Shown: positions 1 through 5,893, counted from the stretch's first letter. The stretch is DNA of 6,601 nucleotides from Deinococcus sp. (GCA_018260275.1 JAGLBK010000113.1:1-6601), one strand, 5' to 3'. Numbers and translations: made by a program. Notes: generated from the sequence alone by a model not told the origin.

Positions 1-60
1 CAACTCCGATTTAACTTGATTGCCGCACTCTATAACCACACGCTAGGACTTCCAAAATGA
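1..60 (+). CDS. IS5-family transposase, C-terminal end (partial)
   Basis: Frame 1 reads QLRFNLIAALYNHTLGLPK followed by TGA at 58-60. The pattern R-F-N-L-I-A-x-x-Y-N-x-x-L just before the stop is, from memory, a common ending of IS5-superfamily DDE transposases, where it follows the catalytic glutamate helix. No catalytic residue is visible because only 19 codons fall inside the window. The stop codon overlaps the start of the presumed terminal inverted repeat, a normal compact arrangement for an IS. The reading frame is open at the left edge. A chance match is possible because the stretch is short, but the coincidence with the loss of DUF11 homology on the other strand makes it unlikely. Confidence 0.72.
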   Translation, partial: QLRFNLIAALYNHTLGLPK

Positions 61-2860
61 CTTTCGCAGGAGGTCTAGTATTGCCATTTCCGCTGGCGCT
101 GGCATTGGTCGGATAAAAGCCCGGATCGCTCGTGGTGTCGCAGTCGTAATAAGTGTTAGCAATGGCACCATAAGGGGCACAACTCCAGGTAACATTCGTC
201 AAATTGCTGGGTACCGTGTCCTGAATGCGGAGTTGCTTGGGATTGGTTCCTGAAGGGCTATTATTGTAGGCGGTAATGGTGTAAGTGACCGTGTCACCGA
301 TACTGTAAGACGCCTTATTAGCTGTCTTATTGATATACAGGTTGGCCTGTGTCCCCAGGTCGGCGCTGATGCTGGAGCTGTTGTTGGCCGTGTTGCCTTC
401 GGTTACACCAGCTGGAGCTGTTACCGTGGCGGTGTTGGTTATGTTTCCGGCGCTGTTGGCCCTGGCGTTAACGGTGATGGTGATGAAGTTGGTATCAGGC
501 CCAGTGGTCGTGTTCGCATCGACTGGCAGGTTGCCGCTCAGGTTGATGTTGCCGCTGCCCGAAGCCGTTCCACAGGTTGCCGTCCCCGTAGCCGCGCACG
601 TCCAGGTGATGCTGCCGAGTTCCGCGGGCACCGTGTCGGTAATGCTGGCTCCGGTCACAGCAGTCGGGCCGTTGTTCCAGACCTTGATGGTGTAGGTCTC
701 ATTGGCACCGATGGCGACCACACTGGCCGACTGCGTCTTCTGAATAGCGAGGTCCGCGACGGGCGGAATGGTCGTGCTGGGGCTGATGGCCGTGTTGTTG
801 GCCGCACTCGTGTCGTTGTAACCGCTGGGGGCCGTGACCGTCGCCGTGTTCGTGATACTGCCGGTGGTGCTGGCCGTGCCCTTGATGGTGTAGGTGACGT
901 AATCGCTGCCCGAGCCGGTGCCGGGGAGGTTGCCCAGGACGGCGCTGATGGTGTTGCTATTGCCGCTGGTGACGGCACCACAGGAACTGGAGCCCGACGC
1001 AGCGCAGCTCCAGGTCACGCCAGTCAGGTTACTTGGCACCGTATCGGCGAAGGTGGCTCCGCTGACGGCACTCGGGCCGTTGTTCCAGACCTTGACCGTG
1101 TAGGTGAGCGTTCCGCCCTGGCCAATGGTGGTGCTGTCGACGGTCTTGCTGGCCGCCAGGTCTACCGCCGGATTGATGCTGGTGCTCGCGCTGCTGGTGT
1201 TGTTGGCCGGGGTGGTTTCGGTCACGCCGCTGGGCACAGCGACAGTCGCGGTGTTGGTGATAGCGCCCGCCGTGGTCGCCGTACCCGTGACGGTCAGGGT
1301 GACATAGTCGGTGGCCGAGCTGGTGCCGGGCAGATTGGCCGTGAGGCTGATGTTGTTCCCGTTCCCCGAAGCCGCGCCGCAGCTGGCGGTGCCGGTTCTG
1401 GCGCAGCTCCAGGTGACGCCGGTCAGGTTGCTGGGCACATTGTCGGTGATGGTGGCCCCACTCGCCAGACTGGGGCCATTGTTCCAGACCTTGATGGTGT
1501 AAGTGACTTTGCCGTTCTGGTCGACGGTGGCTGGCCCGGTCTTCTGAATGGCCAGGTCTGCCGTGCCGCTGGCCGTGAGCTGAGCATTGGTGCTGGGCGC
1601 TGCCCCCGAGGAAGTATTCAGGCCACCTGCGCTGCTCCCCGCCGGAATGGTGTTGGTGTAGGTTCCAGGCGCACTCACGGTGACATTGGCCGTGATAGTG
1701 CAGTTGCCGGGGTTGAGCTGTGCTCCGGCATTCAGGCTGACGCTGTTGCCGCCAGCCGTGCCGGTGACGGTGTTATTCGTGTCGGCTGTACAGGTGGTGC
1801 TCAGCCCCGGCGTGGCGGCGAGGGTCATGCCGCTGGGCAGCGTGTCCTTGAGGGCCTGATACAGGTAAATCGGGCCGCTGTTAGGGTTGGTCAGCGTCAG
1901 CGTCAGCTGGGTGGTGGCGGGCAGGGTCGTCACGTTGGCCGGACTGAACGACTTGGTAATGGTCGGCGCGGCGGGGGGCGGCTGCGTGCAGGAGGCCAGG
2001 TCGAGCAGCGAGGAGCCACTGTAGGCCGCCAGCGTGGTCATGGCACCGGTGCTGGGGTTGACCGCGTCGTACTGCGGGTTGCCGTTCTGATCGCTGTAGG
2101 TGACGTACATGGTGTTGCTGATGGGGTTAATCGCCAGACCGGTGATGGCCGTGTAGTTGGATTGACCGCCCACAGTCAGAAAACTGCCGCCGGAAGTAAG
2201 AACGACACCGCTGGTCATCTGACCTGTACTGAGGTTGACCTTGTAGAGGGTCGGGACATTGGAATACCCGCCGTAAGGGGTTTCGGCGACGATATAAGCC
2301 TGTCCCGAGGAATCGATAATCATGTCGCCGTTGGTCCCGTTGAGGGTACTCCCACTGCCGTAGGTCAGCTTCGACTGGTAAGTCATGGTGCCGCTACCGT
2401 TGTATTTCCAGATATACCCGTTGCTGCTGTACAGCCAGTAGGTCCCAGACGCGTCCACGACGCCACCCACGATGGAGCCGTAATTATTGGTGAAGGTCTG
2501 GGCATTCTGGTAATAGTTGTAGGTGGAACCATTAACTGTGTAGGACAGGGGTGTGCTGGTCACCGCGGCAGTCAGCACGTCATAGGTATAGACGTTACCG
2601 TTGTCGCGCCCGATGTAGTAAAGCCGGTTGCTCAGAACGTCCAGCGCCAGCGCGTTGGCGTCGGTAGAGGGCGTGGTGTACTGGAGGTAGTTGGCGCCGC
2701 TGGTGGGATTGAGGACATAGATTGCCGAATTGCCCGAGGCCGTGGGGTCGCCCACCGAGTAAATAGCGGTGCAGTAGCTGGCTGCCTGAGCACCGCCAGT
2801 GAGGAGGGCCGCCGTAGACAGCGCAAAGCCCAGACTTTTTCTGAATCGTTTGAAGACCAT
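11..2860 (-). CDS. Secreted DUF11-repeat surface protein, 3' end interrupted by an IS
   Basis: The 949-residue frame begins at ATG 2860. Residues 1-26 are a signal peptide (basic KRFRK, hydrophobic core, cleavage likely after AQA), so the product is exported. Residues about 27-293 resemble a DUF6923-type beta-propeller region (IYVLNP, LALDVLSNRLYYIG). Residues about 296-430 look like a DUF7933-type beta domain (PTITKSFSPANVTT). Then come DUF11 repeats starting near residues 433, 566, 702 and 839, each opening like ADLAIQKT and most carrying KVWNNGP, a DTVPSNLTGVTWSC-like stretch and ITNTATV. A WSC/WTC cysteine and a second cysteine recur in each, perhaps a disulfide. The fourth repeat stops matching after residue 928. 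Residues 929-949 are encoded by IS DNA, so the original C-terminus, including any anchor, is missing. DUF11 proteins are envelope proteins of unknown precise role; adhesion or S-layer association is only a guess. It may still be made as a truncated protein or may be a pseudogene. Confidence 0.85.
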   Translation of the reverse strand: MVFKRFRKSLGFALSTAALLTGGAQAASYCTAIYSVGDPTASGNSAIYVLNPTSGANYLQYTTPSTDANALALDVLSNRLYYIGRDNGNVYTYDVLTAAVTSTPLSYTVNGSTYNYYQNAQTFTNNYGSIVGGVVDASGTYWLYSSNGYIWKYNGSGTMTYQSKLTYGSGSTLNGTNGDMIIDSSGQAYIVAETPYGGYSNVPTLYKVNLSTGQMTSGVVLTSGGSFLTVGGQSNYTAITGLAINPISNTMYVTYSDQNGNPQYDAVNPSTGAMTTLAAYSGSSLLDLASCTQPPPAAPTITKSFSPANVTTLPATTQLTLTLTNPNSGPIYLYQALKDTLPSGMTLAATPGLSTTCTADTNNTVTGTAGGNSVSLNAGAQLNPGNCTITANVTVSAPGTYTNTIPAGSSAGGLNTSSGAAPSTNAQLTASGTADLAIQKTGPATVDQNGKVTYTIKVWNNGPSLASGATITDNVPSNLTGVTWSCARTGTASCGAASGNGNNISLTANLPGTSSATDYVTLTVTGTATTAGAITNTATVAVPSGVTETTPANNTSSASTSINPAVDLAASKTVDSTTIGQGGTLTYTVKVWNNGPSAVSGATFADTVPSNLTGVTWSCAASGSSSCGAVTSGNSNTISAVLGNLPGTGSGSDYVTYTIKGTASTTGSITNTATVTAPSGYNDTSAANNTAISPSTTIPPVADLAIQKTQSASVVAIGANETYTIKVWNNGPTAVTGASITDTVPAELGSITWTCAATGTATCGTASGSGNINLSGNLPVDANTTTGPDTNFITITVNARANSAGNITNTATVTAPAGVTEGNTANNSSSISADLGTQANLYINKTANKASYSIGDTVTYTITAYNNSPSGTNPKQLRIQDTVPSNLTNVTWSCAPYGAIANTYYDCDTTSDPGFYPTNASASGNGNTRPPAKVILEVLACGYRVRQSS
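59..76. repeat. Probable IS terminal inverted repeat (right end)
   Basis: The sequence GACTTTCGCAGGAGGTCT directly follows the transposase stop. On the other strand it reads AGACCTCCTGCGAAAGTC. From memory this resembles IS5-family ends of the type AGACCT..TGC.AAA. The outer boundary at 76 is set by where DUF11 coding similarity begins. The partner repeat is outside the window. Confidence 0.55.
77..1564 (-). repeat. Array of DUF11 coding repeats (three complete, one cut short)
   Basis: Repeats begin at residues about 433, 566, 702 and 839 of the surface protein, a period of 133-137 codons. The similarity is visible in DNA: the 15-mer TTGTTCCAGACCTTG (+ strand; it encodes KVWNN on the minus strand) occurs exactly at 672-686, 1080-1094 and 1479-1493, about 400 bases apart. 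The fourth copy (about 77-346) is more diverged and visibly less GC-rich, with YNNSPSG in place of WNNGP and wider spacing between its two cysteines. It is cut by the IS at about 76/77. Confidence 0.8.
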
Positions 2861-2884
2861 ATCAGGTGTTCTATAGCACCCTGT

Positions 2885-2914
2885 TTCCTACAGATATCTG
2901 AACGAGCGCGTCAA
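2885..2914 (-). promoter_or_regulatory. Candidate promoter of the DUF11 surface-protein gene
   Basis: Read on the minus strand, TTGACG (2914-2909) is a good -35 hexamer. It is followed after 18 bases by a weak -10, TAGGAA (2890-2885). This would give a short leader of about 20 bases before ATG 2860. A second -10-like element, TATAGA, at 2875-2870 lies 9 bases from the ATG and could support near-leaderless transcription, which is common in Deinococcus. No convincing Shine-Dalgarno precedes this ATG, which fits the second option. The choice between them is open. Confidence 0.35.
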
Positions 2915-3036
2915 GAGATTACTAGGCGAAAAAGAATTGGCCCTCTGCATCGCAAAAAAATCAGGGGGTCTTTAGAGCCTTTGGCCTATAAGATGAGGCG
3001 CTTCTGACGGAGTTTACACCGAGTGGGCAGGCAGGC

Positions 3037-3095
3037 CCCCCTTATGGGTGTAACCAGCCTCTTTATGAGTGCGACCAGGCCCCATTACGGGTGCC
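3037..3095. repeat. Three degenerate 21-22 bp tandem units
   Basis: The units share the core TTAyGrGTG, with TTA at 3042, 3063 and 3085, preceded by a C-rich stretch. Units 1 and 2 (3037-3057, 3058-3078) agree at 16 of 21 positions and both end in ACCAG; unit 3 is partial. A spacing of 21-22 bases is two helical turns, so all cores would face the same side of the DNA, as in direct-repeat operators. A binding role is inference only. Confidence 0.45.
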
Positions 3096-3197
3096 GCTCT
3101 GAGACGTGTCAGGCGGCGAAGCAGAGAATGAAGTGAACGGCGGTGACTCCGTTAATGTGCGCGACACTCGCAGAACTACTCTCGACTGACACCCGCC

Positions 3198-3226
3198 TTG
3201 ACAGCCTCCAGACGCTCAGGCAAGCT
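3198..3226 (+). promoter_or_regulatory. Candidate promoter of the pxpA-pxpBC operon
   Basis: A perfect TTGACA (3198-3203) is followed after 17 bases by CAAGCT (3221-3226), which matches a -10 only poorly (A at position 2, T at 6). The leader would be about 105 bases long. The -35 is the strongest on the + strand of this gap, but the weak -10 keeps confidence low. Confidence 0.3.
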
Positions 3227-3328
3227 GTTCTGTCTCGTCTGCTTCCAGCCGGGGCGTTAGAGTTTCCAGCAGGCTGGGCGTAGGGGGAAGAAGAAGGCCG
3301 GTCGTAAAGCGGCCCCGCTCACGGCTTC

Positions 3329-3335
3329 AAGGAGG
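3329..3335 (+). promoter_or_regulatory. Strong Shine-Dalgarno that places the pxpA start at ATC 3341
   Basis: AAGGAGG is a near-perfect anti-16S match. The codon five bases downstream is ATC (3341-3343), followed by ACG ACC ACC CTC GAC CTC AAC. No ATG, GTG or TTG lies in frame between the upstream in-frame TAA (3305-3307) and the conserved LDLNADAGE segment, so this site decides the start. Confidence 0.75.
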
Positions 3336-3340
3336 CTACC

Positions 3341-4120
3341 ATCACGACCACCCTCGACCTCAACGCCGATGCGGGCGAATCTTTCGGCCACTGGTCTCTC
3401 GGCGACGATGCAGCGCTGTTTCCTTACCTGACCAGCGTGAATCTGGCGCTGGGTTTTCATGCCGGTGATCCCCTGACGCTGGCCCGCACCGTCAAACTGG
3501 CCCGGCAGCACGGCCTGGGCATCGGGGCGCATCCGGGTTACCCCGACCTGCTCGGCTTCGGGCGGCGGGCGCTGGCCCTTTCCCCGAATGAAATCCACGC
3601 GGCCACCCTCTATCAGCTGGGGGCACTCAGCGGCTTTCTCAGGGCCGAGGAAGCCCGGCTGCAACACGTCAAGGCGCACGGAGCCCTGTATTCACGGGTC
3701 CATGAGGACCGGGCGGCGGGCGAAGCGTTTTGCGGAGCGGTGCGCGACTTTGCTCCGGGGGCCGCCGTGATCGTGCTGGCGGGGCCGGGCGGCCAGGACC
3801 TGGCGCATACGGCCACCCAGCTGGGGCTGGCGGTCAAGCGGGAAGCCTTTCCCGAGCGGGCCTATACCGCGGGCGGCCAGCTGGCCTCCAGAACACTGCC
3901 TGGCAGCAGTATCCACGACCCGGCCCAGGCAGCCCGCCGGGCGGTGGAGCTGGCCCACGGTCACGCCGTAACCCTGGACGGCACGGTCATAGACTTGCAG
4001 GCCGATACCCTCTGCATTCACGGCGACAACCCCGCCGCAATTGCCATAGCGCAGGCCATCCGGGAGGCGCTGAGAGCCGCGGGCATCACCCTGGCGGCGC
4101 AGGACGGGATAGACCTGTAG
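3341..4120 (+). CDS. pxpA: 5-oxoprolinase subunit A (LamB/YcsF family), non-standard ATC start
   Basis: PxpA is the LamB/YcsF-family subunit of ATP-dependent 5-oxoprolinase, which with PxpB and PxpC converts 5-oxo-L-proline, ATP and water to L-glutamate in the cytoplasm. Family blocks are all present in the 259-residue product: LDLNADAGES near residues 5-14, GFHAGDP 38-44, IGAHPGYPDLLGFGRR 61-76, HVKAHGALY 109-117, REAF..RAYTAGGQLASR 167-184 and CIHGDNP 225-231. The third block from the end usually reads KPHGALY, here KAHGALY. The length is normal for the family. The only ATG-like start in frame is GTG 3437, but that would delete the conserved N-terminal block, so I start at ATC 3341, five bases after AAGGAGG. 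An ATG-to-ATC change of an original MTTTLDLN start, or a sequencing error, would explain it. The next gene follows directly, giving a two-gene operon. Confidence 0.88.
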   Translation: MTTTLDLNADAGESFGHWSLGDDAALFPYLTSVNLALGFHAGDPLTLARTVKLARQHGLGIGAHPGYPDLLGFGRRALALSPNEIHAATLYQLGALSGFLRAEEARLQHVKAHGALYSRVHEDRAAGEAFCGAVRDFAPGAAVIVLAGPGGQDLAHTATQLGLAVKREAFPERAYTAGGQLASRTLPGSSIHDPAQAARRAVELAHGHAVTLDGTVIDLQADTLCIHGDNPAAIAIAQAIREALRAAGITLAAQDGIDL

Positions 4121-4143
4121 CTGTGAACCCTGTAGCTGTGAAC
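4114..4143. repeat. Perfect 15-bp tandem duplication across the pxpA/pxpBC junction
   Basis: CCTGTAGCTGTGAAC occurs twice head to tail, at 4114-4128 and 4129-4143, with no mismatch. The unit carries the TAG stop of pxpA and the GTG start of the next gene. Because 15 is a multiple of three, both GTG codons (4123 and 4138) are in the same frame. Confidence 0.95.
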
Positions 4144-5649
4144 GCGGCCTCCTTCTATCACCGCCCGCCCGAGAGCGAACGAAGGCTGCTGCCCAGCGCC
4201 GCCCACGACCTCCTGGCAAGCGGCTGGCCGGGCCTGCGCGACGTGGTTCCAGCCTACGAATCGCTGTACATCGAATACGATCCCCGCCGGACCAGGGCCG
4301 CCAAGCTGCGGGCGTGGCTGGCCGGATACCACGCCGCCCGGAGAGGGCAGGACCTCCCAGAGAACCGGACACCAGTCCAGGAAATTCCAGTCTGTTACGA
4401 CGGCGCAGACCTGGCGGAGATAGCGGCCCTCAGCGGCCTGAGCCCGCAAGAGGTAGCCGCGCTGCATTCGGGACAGACGTACACCGTGCGGGCGCTGGGG
4501 TTCGTGGCGGGCTTTCCCTTCATGGAGACTACGCCGCTGGCCTTGCAGTGGCCGCGCCGCGCTGCGCCGAGGGCCAGCGTGCCCGCGCACTCGCTGGCAG
4601 TCGCCAATGCCCAGACCGGAATTTACCCGGTAGCGGCTCCCGGCGGCTGGAACCTGCTGGGCCGCACCCTGGAAGCGGTGTACGATCCCCACCGCCCGCG
4701 GCCCTTTTTGCTCGAACCCGGCCAGCAGGTCAGGTTCCGGGCCGTCACCGGAGCGCCGCCGCCCCTCCCGGCTGCACCGCCGCGCCTGCTGTGGCCTGAG
4801 CAGCCCCGCCAGCCTGCCCTACAGGTGCGCAAAGCCGGGGCGCTGGGGCTACTGATGGACCAGGGACGTTTTCAGGCGGGGCATTACGGGCTGGTGCGCT
4901 CGGGGTATCTGGACGGCCTGTCTGCCCGGCTCGCCAACGACCTGCTGGGCAATGCGCCGGGCTGCGCCGCACTCGAACTGCACCTGACCGGGCCAGAGCT
5001 GGACATCCTGGCTCCCGGTGTCCTGGCCTGGACGGGGGCGGGCCTGGACGCGCTGCTCAACGGGCAGGCCTTGCCGCCGCATTCGTCGTTTACCGTGCAG
5101 CCCGGCGACCGGCTTACATTCCGGCCCAATGGGCGCGGGCGCGTCACCTATCTGGCCGTTCTGGGCGGGTTCGAGACTGCCGCGTTTATGGGCAGCGCCA
5201 GTACCGATCTCAGGGCGGGGCTGGGGCGGGCGCTCAGGGCCGGGGACGTGCTGGGCATGGCCGGGCCGGAATGGAGCGGGTTTCACCTGCCCAGACAGTT
5301 TACGCCCCACCGCATTCCCTACGCCCCGCTGCGGCTTTTGCCTGTGGCCGACGGCGAAGCCCTGGCTGCAACCGACCTGAGCGCCCTGTGCGCCCAGCCC
5401 TTTACGCTGCGTGACCTCGACCGCATGGCCGCGCGGCTACAGGGTCCCCTCCTTCCGGGCGGCGAAATTACCTCGGAGGCGTGTCCGGTGGGCACCATAC
5501 AGGTGCCGCCCAGCGGTGAGGCCCTGGTGCTGCTCAATGATAAGGGCACCCTGGGCGGTTACCGCAAACCTGCCCGCGTGCACCCGGATGACCTGCCCCG
5601 GCTGGTGCAGACCCTGCCGGGGCAAACGGTCCGCTTTGTGCCGGGGTAA
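4123..5649 (+). CDS. pxpBC: Fused 5-oxoprolinase subunits B and C (KipI-KipA type)
   Basis: This 508-residue protein joins the two remaining subunits of ATP-dependent 5-oxoprolinase. The PxpB/KipI part spans about residues 11-208: VVPAYESLYIEYDP (41-54), LSGLSPQEVAALHS (103-116), GFVAGFPF (126-133), PRRAAPRASVPAHSLAVANAQTGIYPVAAPGGWNLLGRT (144-182). A proline-rich linker (about 209-230) leads to the PxpC/KipA part, about 231-508, with DQGRFQAGHYGL (246-257), LANDLLGN (270-277), GSASTDLRAGLGR (357-369), GTIQVPPSGEALVLLNDKGTLGGY (457-480). Separate B and C genes are the usual form; fusions occur. The domain order matches the usual B-then-C gene order. The start is GTG 4123, two bases after the pxpA stop, or GTG 4138; neither has a good Shine-Dalgarno, so translational coupling to pxpA is likely. 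The first strand of PxpB (the usual GDxALLVxF segment) seems to be missing. Confidence 0.85.
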   Translation: MNPVAVNAASFYHRPPESERRLLPSAAHDLLASGWPGLRDVVPAYESLYIEYDPRRTRAAKLRAWLAGYHAARRGQDLPENRTPVQEIPVCYDGADLAEIAALSGLSPQEVAALHSGQTYTVRALGFVAGFPFMETTPLALQWPRRAAPRASVPAHSLAVANAQTGIYPVAAPGGWNLLGRTLEAVYDPHRPRPFLLEPGQQVRFRAVTGAPPPLPAAPPRLLWPEQPRQPALQVRKAGALGLLMDQGRFQAGHYGLVRSGYLDGLSARLANDLLGNAPGCAALELHLTGPELDILAPGVLAWTGAGLDALLNGQALPPHSSFTVQPGDRLTFRPNGRGRVTYLAVLGGFETAAFMGSASTDLRAGLGRALRAGDVLGMAGPEWSGFHLPRQFTPHRIPYAPLRLLPVADGEALAATDLSALCAQPFTLRDLDRMAARLQGPLLPGGEITSEACPVGTIQVPPSGEALVLLNDKGTLGGYRKPARVHPDDLPRLVQTLPGQTVRFVPG

Positions 5650-5652
5650 TAC

Positions 5653-5807
5653 AGATTTCGTCCAATTCCCCCATATCCGGAACGGCACCGGATACGGGTC
5701 CATTTCCCGAAATCCGTCCTTTTTCCTACTCCTTTCAGTCGGATTTCATCCCCAAAGTGCGGGATTCAATCGGAATCGCTCTAAGCCCAGCCCAGGTCAG
5801 GAAATCT
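5653..5807. repeat. Intergenic element with nested and competing inverted repeats
   Basis: Several perfect arms pair within this gap: TATCCGG 5674-5680 with CCGGATA 5688-5694; GAAATCCG 5709-5716 with CGGATTTC 5740-5747; GATTC 5763-5767 with GAATC 5773-5777; and the outer arms AGATTTC 5653-5659 with GAAATCT 5801-5807. The GATTTC/GAAATC core recurs in both orientations. This is the look of a dispersed intergenic repeat or a structured RNA; Deinococcus genomes are known to carry small noncoding repeats, but membership is a guess from appearance. Confidence 0.5.
5689..5724 (+). terminator. Probable intrinsic terminator of the pxpA-pxpBC operon
   Basis: CGGAT (5689-5693) pairs with ATCCG (5712-5716), and CGGG (5695-5698) with CCCG (5706-5709). 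This gives a 9-bp stem with a small A/AA internal loop and a 7-base loop, followed by TCCTTTTT (5717-5724). It lies 40 bases after the pxpBC stop. The T-run is interrupted by CC, and the arms can also pair with other segments, so efficiency is uncertain. Confidence 0.5.
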
Positions 5808-5847
5808 CCATCTGGCACCTGCTGTAGCGGCGTCAAACCGGAAGGGC

Positions 5848-5853
5848 TATGCT
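5848..5853 (+). promoter_or_regulatory. Candidate -10 element of the transhydrogenase gene
   Basis: TATGCT (a TATnnT match) lies 40 bases upstream of ATG 5894, giving a leader of about 34 bases. No clear TTGACA-like -35 is seen at 16-18 bases upstream. A GGGGGA purine run (5885-5890), three bases before the ATG, could act as a rather close Shine-Dalgarno. Confidence 0.4.
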
Positions 5854-5893
5854 AGAGGCGAAACAGACAACCAAAGGTGTGAACGGGGGAACA

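Larger units (their letters stand above)
1..76 (+). mobile_element. Right end of an IS5-like insertion sequence (truncated by window edge)
   Basis: The first 60 bases, read on the + strand, encode a typical C-terminus of an IS5-superfamily DDE transposase. The next bases look like the terminal inverted repeat. The other end lies outside the window, so the target duplication and the matching inverted repeat cannot be checked. The boundary at about base 76 is inferred. Bases from 77 onward, read on the minus strand, fit the DUF11 repeat (ASGNGNT, like SGNGNN and SGNSNT in the other repeats), while bases below 77 no longer fit it. The element therefore sits inside the neighbouring surface-protein gene. 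Family assignment rests on recalled C-terminal motifs only. Confidence 0.75.
2861..3340. other. 480-base divergent intergenic region
   Basis: This stretch separates the minus-strand surface-protein gene from the + strand pxp operon. I see no convincing intact gene in it. It contains the candidate minus-strand promoter (2885-2914), an inverted repeat TTACACC/GGTGTAA (3014-3020 and 3047-3053), three degenerate 21-22 bp tandem units (3037-3095), a possible decayed coding remnant on the minus strand (about 3109-3290), a perfect TTGACA -35 on the + strand (3198-3203) and the pxpA Shine-Dalgarno (3329-3335). A weak 5-bp hairpin GGCCG/CGGCC (3296-3300, 3310-3314) lies just upstream of that site. Confidence 0.6.

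Noticed and set aside
2162..3007. Long + strand open frame opposite the N-terminal part of the surface-protein gene
   Set aside because: It is antisense to the signal peptide and propeller region, which has clear domain signatures; the translation shows no recognisable motif and begins mid-gene without a Shine-Dalgarno.
3014..3095. Short CRISPR array
   Set aside because: The units are contiguous and degenerate with no spacers, so they are not a CRISPR.
3135..3155. AACGG/CCGTT inverted repeat as a terminator
   Set aside because: The stem is only 5 bp and is not followed by a T-run; both flanking genes start, rather than end, at this region.
3437..3439. GTG as the pxpA start
   Set aside because: It would delete the conserved LDLNADAGE segment and has no Shine-Dalgarno; the strong AAGGAGG at 3329-3335 and homology point to 3341.
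3730..4122. Upstream in-frame extension of the pxpBC frame
   Set aside because: It overlaps pxpA in another frame and reads as low-complexity G/R/P-rich sequence; pxpA homology covers this DNA fully, so the gene starts at 4123 or 4138.
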